Source: an uncultured Christensenella sp. (GTDB lineage: Bacteria; Bacillota; Clostridia; Christensenellales; UBA3700). From it: a DNA stretch of 64,000 nt. Positions 56,041-63,819 of this stretch are shown in pieces. A program made the translations under genes and the position numbers. The stretch covers positions 1 through 64,000 of the forward strand of contig CASERZ010000008.1 in assembly GCA_949290515.1 (NCBI GenBank), read 5' to 3'. The stretch's first letter is position 1. Every line of letters starts with the position of its first letter. Below the pieces are notes generated by a model. The model had not been told where the DNA came from, made no database searches, and saw nothing but the letters and a program-made list of their open reading frames with translations.

Positions 56041-58298
56041 AAAATTTTGCATTGGCGGGTAACCCGAATTGCGGCAAAACCACTTTGTTTAATTCGCTTA
56101 CCGGATCGACCGCGCACGTCGGGAATTGGCCGGGTGTAACAGTCGATAAAAGAGAAGGTATATACAAGAAGTGCGAGCAACCTGTAAATATCGTAGATTT
56201 GCCAGGCATATATTCGCTTTCGCCATATACGCCCGAAGAAGTAATATCGCGTAATTATATACTCAAAGAAAAGCCTGATTGCGTCATTAATATAGTAGAC
56301 GCTACGAATCTCGAGAGGAATCTCTATTTGACCACACAGCTTTTGGAAATGGACGTGCCTGTAGTCGTTGCATTGAATATGATGGACGTAGTAAATAAAG
56401 AGGGCAACGACGTAGACGCGGAAAAGTTAGAACTTGCTTTAGGTGTTCCCGTAATAAAGGTATCGGCACTTAAGGGCAGCGGTTTGAAAGAGCTGATGAA
56501 CAGAGCATATGTCGAAACCGAAAATCCGAGAAAAGGCAGGAGCGTAATTTCCGATAAGACTGTCGATAAGATTATCGATTCATGCCGTAAAGATCTGGAG
56601 GCTAAAAATATAGACAATGCGCTTTTTTATGCACTTAAACTTGTCGAAGCCGACGAACTCGCGGTAAATACATATCCCGAAGTTGCAGAAAAAGTAAAAA
56701 AGTATACCGACAAAACCGAGGACGAAACATTCGGGAAAGACTTTGAAGCATTGATTGCGGACGCAAGATATAAATTTATTTCTTCAGAGTGTTCGTCTGC
56801 TTTTATTCAACACGAAAAAAACAAAAAAACAAACATGTCCAAATCCGACAAAGCCGACAAAGTTTTGACAAACAGGATATTGGGTATCCCTATCTTTCTC
56901 ATCATACTTTTTGCGGTATTCCATCTTACGTTTTCAGAAAACTTCTTATTTATCGGAGCGCTTTTGCCTGAGGGATGGGTATCCTGTGCAGGAACGGCGT
57001 TTGAGGGAGTTTTTGGGGACGGAGGAATAAATTCGCCCGGCGTAATTTTGTTTAATCTATTGGATTTGACAACTTCATCTATTAGCGACGCGGTAGCGTC
57101 AGCGATGGAAACAAGCGGAGCTTCCGCTTGGGCAAGCGGACTTCTGGTAGACGGTATTTTGGGAGGCTTGTTTGCGATATTATCTTTTTTGCCTCAAATA
57201 TTGTTGCTGTTCTTGTTTTTCTCGATTTTGGAAGACAGCGGATATATGGCACGTGTGGCATTTATTCTCGACCGCATTTTCAGAAGGTTCGGTTTATCCG
57301 GAAGGGCATTTATGCCTATGATAATGGGTTTCGGTTGTTCCGTACCCGCTATGGTAAACACTCGTACTCTTGCTGACGAAAAAGAAAGGATTGCGACTAT
57401 AAGAGTTATACCGTTCTTCAGTTGCGGAGCGAAACTACCTATTCTGACTGCAATTGCCGGAGGAATAGTAATGCAGTTCGGAATAGGAAACGCGGACGTA
57501 ATTACATATCTTATGTATTTGCTCGGTATAGTTGTTGCTATTGCAGCGGTACTGCTTATGCGAGCTACGACTATGAAAGGCGAAGTGCCTCCTTTCATAA
57601 TGGAATTGCCGGCATATCATTTGCCTCAATTCAAGAGTCTTATGCTGCATATGTGGGACAAAGTCAAGCATTTCGTTAAAAAAGCTTTTACGATAATACT
57701 TGCGTCGACGATAGTAATTTGGTTTATCAGCCATTTTTCGTGGAGCTGGGGGTATTTGCCCGACGAGAATATCGACAGCAGCATACTGGCAGGTTTGGGA
57801 CAGCTGTTCCAACCGATATTTACGCCTCTCGGCTTCGGAAGTCAGCTAGGAAAATGGGGCTGGGTATTCGCAGTTGCGGCAGTTACGGGACTTATCGCCA
57901 AAGAAAACGTAATTGCTACATTCGGTACGTTGGCAGCTTGCATTACAGCCGGATTTGTAGCGGACGAGAGTCTTGAAGGCATAGACTCCGTAGTACAAAT
58001 GATTTCGGCTACCGGCATTACAGTTCCCGCACTTATAGCGTTTATTGCCTTCAATATGTTGACCATACCTTGTTTTGCTGCAGTTGCTACCGCAAAAGCT
58101 GAGTTGCCCGGCAAAAAAAGTTTTAATATGACAATACTGTTCTGGGTCGTAACGTCTTACTTGGTATCCGCAATGGTTTATACCATAGGGTCTTGGTGGT
58201 GGACGCTGTTTATCTGGCTTGCCGTATGGGCAACAGCAATAACGCTTATAGTTCTTAACAATTTAGGGAAATTGAAAATTCCTTCTAGAAAAAAATAA
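56037..58298 (+). CDS. feoB: Ferrous iron transport protein B
   Basis: GTP-gated Fe(II) importer in the inner membrane, 753 aa. The N-terminal G domain has G1 GNPNCGKTT at residues 8-16, G2/G3 VDLPGIYSL and G4 NMMD. The helical GDI-like part spans roughly 170-260. The membrane region has the two conserved Gate motifs (the first around FGCSVPAMVNTRTL, preceding RIATIRVIPFFSCGAKLPI) and about ten spans. A linker rich in Lys (HEKNKKTNMSKSDK) precedes the first span. A Cys-rich partner gene follows after 15 bp. Confidence 0.97.
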   Translation: MKNFALAGNPNCGKTTLFNSLTGSTAHVGNWPGVTVDKREGIYKKCEQPVNIVDLPGIYSLSPYTPEEVISRNYILKEKPDCVINIVDATNLERNLYLTTQLLEMDVPVVVALNMMDVVNKEGNDVDAEKLELALGVPVIKVSALKGSGLKELMNRAYVETENPRKGRSVISDKTVDKIIDSCRKDLEAKNIDNALFYALKLVEADELAVNTYPEVAEKVKKYTDKTEDETFGKDFEALIADARYKFISSECSSAFIQHEKNKKTNMSKSDKADKVLTNRILGIPIFLIILFAVFHLTFSENFLFIGALLPEGWVSCAGTAFEGVFGDGGINSPGVILFNLLDLTTSSISDAVASAMETSGASAWASGLLVDGILGGLFAILSFLPQILLLFLFFSILEDSGYMARVAFILDRIFRRFGLSGRAFMPMIMGFGCSVPAMVNTRTLADEKERIATIRVIPFFSCGAKLPILTAIAGGIVMQFGIGNADVITYLMYLLGIVVAIAAVLLMRATTMKGEVPPFIMELPAYHLPQFKSLMLHMWDKVKHFVKKAFTIILASTIVIWFISHFSWSWGYLPDENIDSSILAGLGQLFQPIFTPLGFGSQLGKWGWVFAVAAVTGLIAKENVIATFGTLAACITAGFVADESLEGIDSVVQMISATGITVPALIAFIAFNMLTIPCFAAVATAKAELPGKKSFNMTILFWVVTSYLVSAMVYTIGSWWWTLFIWLAVWATAITLIVLNNLGKLKIPSRKK

Positions 58299-58313
58299 AA
58301 GAGGTAAATTAGT

Positions 58314-58511
58314 ATGAGGATATTCGAAATACTTATGATTGTAGTTTGCGTAGCAGTCGTAGTCGGAGTGATTACAGCAGCGGCAATCAATAAAAAGAAA
58401 GGAAAGCGCGGGTGTGCAGGATGTACCGGATGCTGCTCGGCGTGTAAAGGATGTTCTTATAACGAAACGAAAAGAGAAAAAGCATACTCCAAACAAAAAA
58501 CCGACTTGTAA
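58314..58511 (+). CDS. FeoB-associated Cys-rich membrane protein
   Basis: A 65-aa protein with one N-terminal transmembrane helix (about 5-24), KKKGKR stop-transfer charges, and a cysteine cluster CAGCTGCCSACKGC. This is the pattern of the small Cys-rich proteins encoded after feoB in clostridia. It may bind Fe or assist FeoB; function is unproven. AGAGG lies 10 nt before the ATG. Confidence 0.88.
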   Translation: MRIFEILMIVVCVAVVVGVITAAAINKKKGKRGCAGCTGCCSACKGCSYNETKREKAYSKQKTDL

Positions 58512-58531
58512 TAATAAATTCCTCATTGCGG

Positions 58532-58559
58532 CAAACCGCGGACAATTGTCCGCGGTTTG
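58532..58559 (+). terminator. Perfect 28-nt palindrome after the feo operon
   Basis: CAAACCGCGG-ACAATTGT-CCGCGGTTTG is a perfect dyad. It is likely the operon's end structure, but the following bases (TTCGTCG) are not a T run. Confidence 0.55.
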
Positions 58560-58664
58560 TTCGTCGAAAACAGCATAGCGATAATCTAGAAAGGTAGTGC
58601 AGAATATACGAACATATATTGATTTTACCCAAATGTAAGGACTTGTAATATGTCTTTTAAGTTA

Positions 58665-58693
58665 TTGACGATATAAAAAAGGTGTGATAAAAT
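58665..58693 (+). promoter_or_regulatory. Promoter of hisC
   Basis: TTGACG (58665-58670), 17-bp spacer, TAAAAT (58688-58693). GAGGT precedes the ATG at 58711. Confidence 0.65.
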
Positions 58694-58710
58694 AACAAAT
58701 AGAGGTCAAT

Positions 58711-59775
58711 ATGAATTATTTATCCAAAAACTGCAGGTCAATCCTTCCTTATCAGGCGGGAGAACAGCCTCAGGACAAAAAGTACGTAAAGCTTAATACC
58801 AACGAAAACCCTTACCCCCCTTGCAAGGGAGTAACCGAGTTTTTGCAGGAATTCCAAAGCGACAGACTTAAACTCTATCCCGACCCCGAAAATAAAGCTC
58901 TTTGCGACAAGATTGCCGAAAAGCACGGACTTAAACGTGAAAACGTATTTGTGGGAAACGGTAGCGACGAAGTGCTTGCGCTTTGTTTTCCTACATTTTT
59001 CGACAAGGACGGAGCGGGAGTTGCGTATTGCGACATAACATATTCTTTCTATAAGGTATGGGCAAAGATGTTTGAGATACCCTCTGTGGTAATTCCTCTT
59101 ATGTCCGACTTTAAGTTTGACGTCAGCGCATTCAAGCAGGCAAAATGTCAGGGTATGATTATCTGCAATCCCAACGCACCTACAGGCGCAATCGTCAACC
59201 GTCTGGACCTTATAGCAATAATAGAGGCAAATCCCGAAAAGATAATTATCATAGACGAAGCTTATGCAGATTTTTGCAATTGCTCTATGGCTAATTATAT
59301 TTCAAAGTATCCCAATATACTCATCGTGCGCACTTTCTCCAAGTCGTATTCGCTGGCAGGAGCAAGATGCGGTTACGCAATAGGCGACGTAGCATTAATC
59401 AACGGACTTAAGACTATAAAGAATTCTTTCAACAGCTATACCGTAAATGCTCTTACCGAAGGCATAGCTATAAAGGCTCTCGAGGATAAGAAGTATTTTG
59501 CTACCTGCGTAGATAAAATTATCGCTACCAGGGTAGACGTTTCGGACAAACTCAGAGAGTTAGGATTTGATGTGTTGCCGTCGAGCAGTAATTTTATTTT
59601 CGTACATCATAACTTAAAGCCCGCAAGCGAGTTGTACTTCCAGCTCAAGGAAAACGGCGTACTTGTCAGACATTTTACCACGGGACGTATTGACGATTAT
59701 CTGAGGATTACTATAGGCTCACCCGAGGAAATGAAAATTCTCATTCAGAAAATAAAGCTCATACTCAAGTCTTAA
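58711..59775 (+). CDS. hisC: Histidinol-phosphate aminotransferase-like
   Basis: PLP-dependent fold-type I aminotransferase, 354 aa. KLNTNENPYPPC near 27, GNGSDEVLALCF, CNPNAPTGAIV, IIDEAYADF and the PLP-lysine motif RTFSKSYSLAGARCGYAIG all match HisC. It converts imidazole-acetol phosphate to histidinol phosphate, but HisC relatives also use aromatic amino acids. No other his gene is in the window, so it could be an orphan copy with another role. A terminator lies just after the stop. Confidence 0.9.
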   Translation: MNYLSKNCRSILPYQAGEQPQDKKYVKLNTNENPYPPCKGVTEFLQEFQSDRLKLYPDPENKALCDKIAEKHGLKRENVFVGNGSDEVLALCFPTFFDKDGAGVAYCDITYSFYKVWAKMFEIPSVVIPLMSDFKFDVSAFKQAKCQGMIICNPNAPTGAIVNRLDLIAIIEANPEKIIIIDEAYADFCNCSMANYISKYPNILIVRTFSKSYSLAGARCGYAIGDVALINGLKTIKNSFNSYTVNALTEGIAIKALEDKKYFATCVDKIIATRVDVSDKLRELGFDVLPSSSNFIFVHHNLKPASELYFQLKENGVLVRHFTTGRIDDYLRITIGSPEEMKILIQKIKLILKS

Positions 59776-59811
59776 TCGACAATATAAAACAAATATAGTA
59801 AATTTATATCA

Positions 59812-59843
59812 AGATACTGCCTTAAAAAGGTGGTATCTTTTTT
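59812..59843 (+). terminator. Terminator after hisC ending at the next start codon
   Basis: 12-bp stem AGATACTGCCTT/AAGGTGGTATCT (two G-U pairs), loop AAA, then TTTTTT. The ATG of the next gene is at 59846, 3 nt past the T run, and the stem's own AAGGTGG is its only ribosome site. Confidence 0.75.
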
Positions 59844-59845
59844 GT

Positions 59846-60988
59846 ATGGACAATTTAAATATAAAAATCAGCACAGAAATCAGCAAAGATTTGGCAAAAC
59901 GGACAAGCGAAATTATGCCGAGCGGACGCATATGCGTATGTTGCACGTCCGACGACCTCGACTATGCAAAGAGCGTAATAAGCGACATATCGTCATTTGA
60001 TTACGATATAAGCTTTATCGAATATCCCGATGCGACGGTACCTGACGACGAAAATATTATGGACATAGTCGAAAGCGACGAGGATATAAGGCTTTTCGTA
60101 GGCGTGGGAGGAAGAGTTGTTGCGGAGCTTCTCGCGAGAGCGTGCGCGATACGCGAAAGCGAATACATATTTGTCGCTAATACTCCCGACCTTTACGGCG
60201 TGGCGTATTCTCTTGGTAAAGTCGAGCCGTTTGAAAACAGCGAAGTTAAGCCGCCGCATATATTGTACGTAGACGAGAATTGTACGCAGGGTAAAAAAGG
60301 TTACGCTTCGCTGGTAGGCATAATTCTGGGGCACGCCGTGGAATTGTTTGAAAAGGAATATATCAACCGTCTTTCGGGAAGGTTTGACGAACATAAACTC
60401 GAGGACGAAAAGGCTTTGCTTTACGGCATAATATCGAGCGGAGATATGTCGGACAGAAAGAGACTTTTGGAAAACGAAATACGGCTCAGCAAGTGCGAAA
60501 GAGAAGAGTTTTGTTCGGCGCAGAGAGTGCTGGTAAAACTTATCGAAGATATGAGTCTTGTCAGCGACAGAGGAGAGAGCAGTCTTTTGGCTGCTGTTAC
60601 GCTGATAAAATACTTCAAAGCAGTCTTGTCGGTGGAAGAAGCAAATCTGACTTTGCCTTCCGATTTGAGTGAAAAGTGTCGCAACGTTTCTAAACTTGTC
60701 GGAACAGATATGAGCGAGATTATAAAACGAGTAGAAAAGCGCACTTTTCACCCCGAGTGGCTTTTTGTACACAGAGAATACAGAGAGGATATGCTCAAGG
60801 AAATAAAAAAGCTTGAGAGCAAGCTTCCCGCTATTATCCGCTCGGCAAAGCGATTTATGCCCGACGCGGGGTATCATCTCAGCGAAGAATACGACAGCAA
60901 TATGCTTATTCAGGCTGTCTATAATCTTTCCCCTTTGACGGACGAAGCGTCAATAGTCAGCGTAGCGGATTGTCTGGGTATAAGCTGA
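59846..60988 (+). CDS. Diverged iron-ADH/glycerol-1-phosphate dehydrogenase-like protein
   Basis: 380-aa soluble protein that I recognise only weakly. A nucleotide-binding style segment RLFVGVGGRVVAELLARACAIRE (about 80-102) followed by YIFVANTPDLYGVAYSLG resembles the GGGxxxDxAK region of iron-containing alcohol dehydrogenases and glycerol-1-phosphate dehydrogenases. The C-terminal AKRFMPDAGYHLSEE region recalls the end of that family. The acidic metal-site pattern (Asp-His-His) is not clearly kept, so it may be inactive or have a new role. Its start sits immediately behind the hisC terminator. An internal ATG at 59915 is possible. Confidence 0.5.
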   Translation: MDNLNIKISTEISKDLAKRTSEIMPSGRICVCCTSDDLDYAKSVISDISSFDYDISFIEYPDATVPDDENIMDIVESDEDIRLFVGVGGRVVAELLARACAIRESEYIFVANTPDLYGVAYSLGKVEPFENSEVKPPHILYVDENCTQGKKGYASLVGIILGHAVELFEKEYINRLSGRFDEHKLEDEKALLYGIISSGDMSDRKRLLENEIRLSKCEREEFCSAQRVLVKLIEDMSLVSDRGESSLLAAVTLIKYFKAVLSVEEANLTLPSDLSEKCRNVSKLVGTDMSEIIKRVEKRTFHPEWLFVHREYREDMLKEIKKLESKLPAIIRSAKRFMPDAGYHLSEEYDSNMLIQAVYNLSPLTDEASIVSVADCLGIS

Positions 60989-60990
60989 TA

Positions 60991-61127
60991 ATATAATTTT
61001 CGGTATTGACTCTTTGTTTTAGCAGTGATATAATATAGATACTAAATAGTCGGAAATCGAGTGTTTTGAGGAGGGCAGTCTTTTCCGTAAGGGGAAAAAT
61101 ATGGAAAATGTGCAAAAAAAGAAGATA
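60991..61127 (+). repeat. Duplicated promoter-start cassette, copy 1
   Basis: About 137 bp matching copy 2 at 61591-61727 with roughly a dozen differences, mostly transitions. It contains TTGACT (61006-61011), 17-bp spacer, TATAAT (61029-61034), a GAGGAGGG leader, the ribosome site AAGGGG inside TTTTCC/GGAAAA, and the codons for MENVQKKK. Confidence 0.9.
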
Positions 61128-61562
61128 AAGATTGCGGTTGAGGTTTCCGTTATCAGCGTAGTGTTGGTAGCATTTATTATTGTATTGTGCGTACTGTTCG
61201 TGCCGAGAAAACTATCGAGTGAATTGCCTCTTGATAACATAGAGAAAATATCTATCGAAGAGTTTCTTACTCAAAAAGAGGACGGGACAAGTACAAAAAG
61301 AGACCTTACTCAAGAAGAGATAAATCTTTTTATCGAATATGCTAAAAATACAAAAATAAGGTATTCCAGAGGGGGCGGAATGATAAAAGGACGCGGACCT
61401 ATCATATTCGATATTTATTATAAAGACGGAAGCAGCGCATCTTTTCAGCGATTCAGAATGCACGTTAAAGATAAAGACGGAGATTTCAAAATTAACAGCG
61501 AATTAGCAGAAAACGATTTTGATTTTGCAGGATATTATAAGTCGATATTCAAAACAGAATAA
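61101..61562 (+). CDS. Small membrane-anchored protein, paralogue 1
   Basis: 153 aa, unknown family. MENVQKKKIK is a basic N-terminus, residues 12-34 are one transmembrane helix, then an outside domain of about 115 residues with YAKNTKIRYSRGGGMIKGRGP, FDIYYKDGSSASFQRF and FDFAGYYKSIF. The pattern IYYKDGS...F, and NDFDF near the end, matches YVYYTDGSYAVF and NTDFNF of paralogue 2, so the two share a fold despite low identity. Own promoter. Function unknown. Confidence 0.75.
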   Translation: MENVQKKKIKIAVEVSVISVVLVAFIIVLCVLFVPRKLSSELPLDNIEKISIEEFLTQKEDGTSTKRDLTQEEINLFIEYAKNTKIRYSRGGGMIKGRGPIIFDIYYKDGSSASFQRFRMHVKDKDGDFKINSELAENDFDFAGYYKSIFKTE

Positions 61563-61575
61563 ATAAATGCTATGT

Positions 61576-61634
61576 AAAGAGTCAATGCCGATATAATTTT
61601 CGGTATTGACTCTTTATTTTGGCGGTGATATAAT
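61576..61634 (+). promoter_or_regulatory. Terminator of paralogue 1 that carries the paralogue 2 promoter
   Basis: A 15-bp stem (AAAGAGTCAATGCCG with CGGTATTGACTCTTT, one G-U) at 61576-61590 and 61601-61615, then ATTTT. The descending arm contains TTGACT (61606-61611), the -35 box of the next promoter, whose TATAAT is at 61629-61634 (17-bp spacer). Confidence 0.85.
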
Positions 61635-61727
61635 ATAGATACTAAATAGTCGGAAAGCGGGTGTTTTGAGGAGAGCAGTCTTTTCCATAAGGAGGGATAT
61701 ATGGAAAACGTACAAAAAAAGAAAATA
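61591..61727 (+). repeat. Duplicated promoter-start cassette, copy 2
   Basis: Direct repeat of 60991-61127 at an offset of exactly 600 bp, including the promoter, leader and first codons of the following gene. Ribosome site AAGGAGG. Confidence 0.9.
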
Positions 61728-62213
61728 CTTTTGGCGTGTATCGCGCTTGTAATTGCCGTAGCGACTCTGATTACGGTAATTTGTTTGGTCGCTCCGAGAA
61801 AGATGTCGTCTGCCGTGTCTTCAAAAAATATAGACTATGTAAAAGTTACTTTGAAAACGCCTAAACTTCAGACAATGGAGTATAATCCCGTTGAGAGAAT
61901 TCTTTCGGATGACGAGGAAAAGGCTTTTATAGAAGAATTGAATTCTGCAAAATATACAAGAAGTTATCAGACGATCAATAAAACAAACGAATTGAGTATA
62001 TACGTATATTATACAGACGGAAGTTATGCAGTCTTTAACTCTTGCAGAACGAGCAAGGACGGTAAAAGTATAGAATTTGCCAACACGGATTTTAACTTCA
62101 AAAAATTTATCGGAGAGGAATTGCAAGCTCGTTATGACGAAATAATCCAAAAGTATAACGAAGAAATAGCAAATATTGCAGAAGGGCAATCTCCGTCAGG
62201 TGAAACAGCATAA
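61701..62213 (+). CDS. Small membrane-anchored protein, paralogue 2
   Basis: 170 aa. MENVQKKKILLACIALVIAVATLITVICL gives a basic start and one transmembrane helix, then APRKMSSAV (compare VPRKLSSEL in paralogue 1), and an outside domain with LSIYVYYTDGSYAVFNSC and EFANTDFNFKKFIGE. A charged C-terminal helix and low-complexity tail (AEGQSPSGETA) extend beyond paralogue 1. Not recognised. Two terminators follow. Confidence 0.75.
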   Translation: MENVQKKKILLACIALVIAVATLITVICLVAPRKMSSAVSSKNIDYVKVTLKTPKLQTMEYNPVERILSDDEEKAFIEELNSAKYTRSYQTINKTNELSIYVYYTDGSYAVFNSCRTSKDGKSIEFANTDFNFKKFIGEELQARYDEIIQKYNEEIANIAEGQSPSGETA

Positions 62214-62238
62214 ACTTTATAAATTATAAGGCAATTGC

Positions 62239-62377
62239 GGTGCCGTCATATTTGACGGCACCTTTTTATACTTAAAAATCTCTTTTTACGAGCAAATATT
62301 GCGATTAAGCTCACAATTGTATAGAAAAAGAATAAAAAAACCGCTTCGGTAACTGGACGCTAAAGCGTCTTTTTTTA
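62239..62377 (+). terminator. Two terminators after paralogue 2
   Basis: Perfect 10-bp stem GGTGCCGTCA/TGACGGCACC (62239-62262) with TTTTTA, and a second GACGCT/AGCGTC (62356-62369) with TTTTTTTT about 100 bp on. Between them I see no gene; the 277-bp gap 62214-62490 is otherwise AT-rich. Confidence 0.8.
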
Positions 62378-62490
62378 TGCCGTATCTTGCGTATTTTGTA
62401 GAAAAAAAGTTTATTCTGACAAGTTTACGCGGGCTGTATAAAACTCTTTTTATTGTCAACAATCAGAGTATCAAATTCGTGAGGTGAATT

Positions 62491-62952
62491 ATGAAATCAA
62501 TAGCAATATACATACTCGGCATCACTTTCGTTTCGCTTTTGCTTATAGGGTTTAGCGGTAAAGTATCAATTCCCGAAGGTGTATGCGAAATGCAGATTTA
62601 TTCTACGACTACGCCCACAGCGACAGGGCTTAATTATGTGGACGAAATGTCCAACTTCAATATCTATCACTACTATGACGACGTGATAGGTATAAAAGAC
62701 AAAAGTCTTGACAATACTCTCGGTGTCGCATACATATATCCAAAAACCTCAAAGAGTGCAAAGGATATAATAGACAAGCTGGGCGCAAAGATTTGTTTCG
62801 AGCAAAAGCTCGAAGACGGCATAAGCTACTACGGATACGTGAGAGGGCTTGATAAGAGCGTAGATATCCAAAACAAGGAAATAAACGTTCAGATTGTGAG
62901 CAACAAAGACAATATTATAGTAGGCTTTCCTTTGATTATGGGAAGTTATTAA
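62491..62952 (+). CDS. Exported protein, possibly YwmB-like
   Basis: 153 aa with an N-terminal hydrophobic segment (about 4-22), likely a signal or anchor. The rest is a small alpha/beta domain. The final segment INVQIVSNKDNIIVGFPLIMGSY resembles the end of YwmB-type proteins, which lie near spoIID and spoIIQ in Bacillus. Its position directly before a SpoIIQ-like gene (11-bp gap) supports that reading, but similarity is weak. No spoIID lies here. AAATTCGTGAGG is the ribosome site. Confidence 0.5.
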   Translation: MKSIAIYILGITFVSLLLIGFSGKVSIPEGVCEMQIYSTTTPTATGLNYVDEMSNFNIYHYYDDVIGIKDKSLDNTLGVAYIYPKTSKSAKDIIDKLGAKICFEQKLEDGISYYGYVRGLDKSVDIQNKEINVQIVSNKDNIIVGFPLIMGSY

Positions 62953-62963
62953 CGGAGGTAAAA

Positions 62964-63683
62964 ATGGCAAAAAAACAACACGAGTCCAAAGACAAAAGAG
63001 AAAGAGGCGGTGCGCCTTCTCAGGCAGGAGAGAGAGTAGCGCAGTTTTTCAAAAAGAACATATACATTATCCTTATGATTGTATGTATTCTTGCGATAGC
63101 AACGATGATAACCGTTGCGGTAGTGGTGGGGGATAACGGCGAAGAAACCTTCAAACCCACAGAGTCGGGAGATATTGATTCGGGAGATATCGACGACAAT
63201 GACGATGACGATAAGGACGACGATGACGATACCGATACCGATACCGACATCGAAGAACCTCAGGAATTCGTTATGGCAGACCCTATTGCAGAATACACTC
63301 TCGGTCAGACCTATTCGGAAACAGAACTTGTCTACAATCCTACGCACGGACACTGGGCAACGCACGAAGGCGTTGACTTTATGGCGGCGGCAGGTACGGA
63401 CGTAATGAGTGTATTTGACGGTACAGTCAAGAGTATTACGACCGACAGTTACTACGGCACCACAGTAGTTATCGCGCATCAGGACGGCTTTGAGAGCGTA
63501 TACAAACTTCTCGACGAAGTAACGCTCAAAGAGGGAGACAGCGTAGAACAAGGTCAAGTCATAGGCAAGGTTTCGGGCAGTGCCTTAGCAGAGGTTGCGA
63601 GCGGAGCGCATCTGCATCTCGAACTCTACAAGGACGGAGAGAAAATTAATCCTATGGACTATATGCTCGGCGGAGATAAATGA
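62964..63683 (+). CDS. M23/LytM peptidase-domain protein, SpoIIQ-like
   Basis: 239-aa membrane-anchored protein: cytosolic basic N-terminus, one transmembrane helix (about 33-57), a very acidic linker (DDNDDDDKDDDDDTDTDTD near 80-98), then a LytM domain. Zinc ligands appear intact: H134 and D138 in THEGVDF, and H216, H218 in GAHLHLEL. In Bacillus SpoIIQ the site is degenerate, in clostridial SpoIIQ it is active. It might cut peptidoglycan during engulfment or cell-wall growth; sporulation is not proven here. CGGAGG precedes the ATG. Confidence 0.82.
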   Translation: MAKKQHESKDKRERGGAPSQAGERVAQFFKKNIYIILMIVCILAIATMITVAVVVGDNGEETFKPTESGDIDSGDIDDNDDDDKDDDDDTDTDTDIEEPQEFVMADPIAEYTLGQTYSETELVYNPTHGHWATHEGVDFMAAAGTDVMSVFDGTVKSITTDSYYGTTVVIAHQDGFESVYKLLDEVTLKEGDSVEQGQVIGKVSGSALAEVASGAHLHLELYKDGEKINPMDYMLGGDK

Positions 63684-63717
63684 CACACGGTATCTTTCTA
63701 TAATAAATCCTCAACAA

Positions 63718-63752
63718 CAATCGGGACGGAGTTATCCGTCCTGATTGTTTAT
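63718..63752 (+). terminator. Terminator after the SpoIIQ-like gene
   Basis: 12-bp stem AATCGGGACGGA/TCCGTCCTGATT (one G-U), loop GTTA, then GTTTATCTTTT. Confidence 0.8.
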
Positions 63753-63765
63753 CTTTTAAAATTCG

Positions 63766-63797
63766 TAATAAAAAACGCGCCCTTTATATGGGCGCGC
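63766..63797 (-). terminator. Terminator of the minus-strand DUF1540-like gene
   Basis: On the minus strand CGCGCCC-ATATAAA-GGGCGCG is followed by TTTTTTATTA. It lies 23 bp past the gene's stop. Confidence 0.8.
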
Positions 63798-63819
63798 ATT
63801 CAGTACTCATATATTATGC

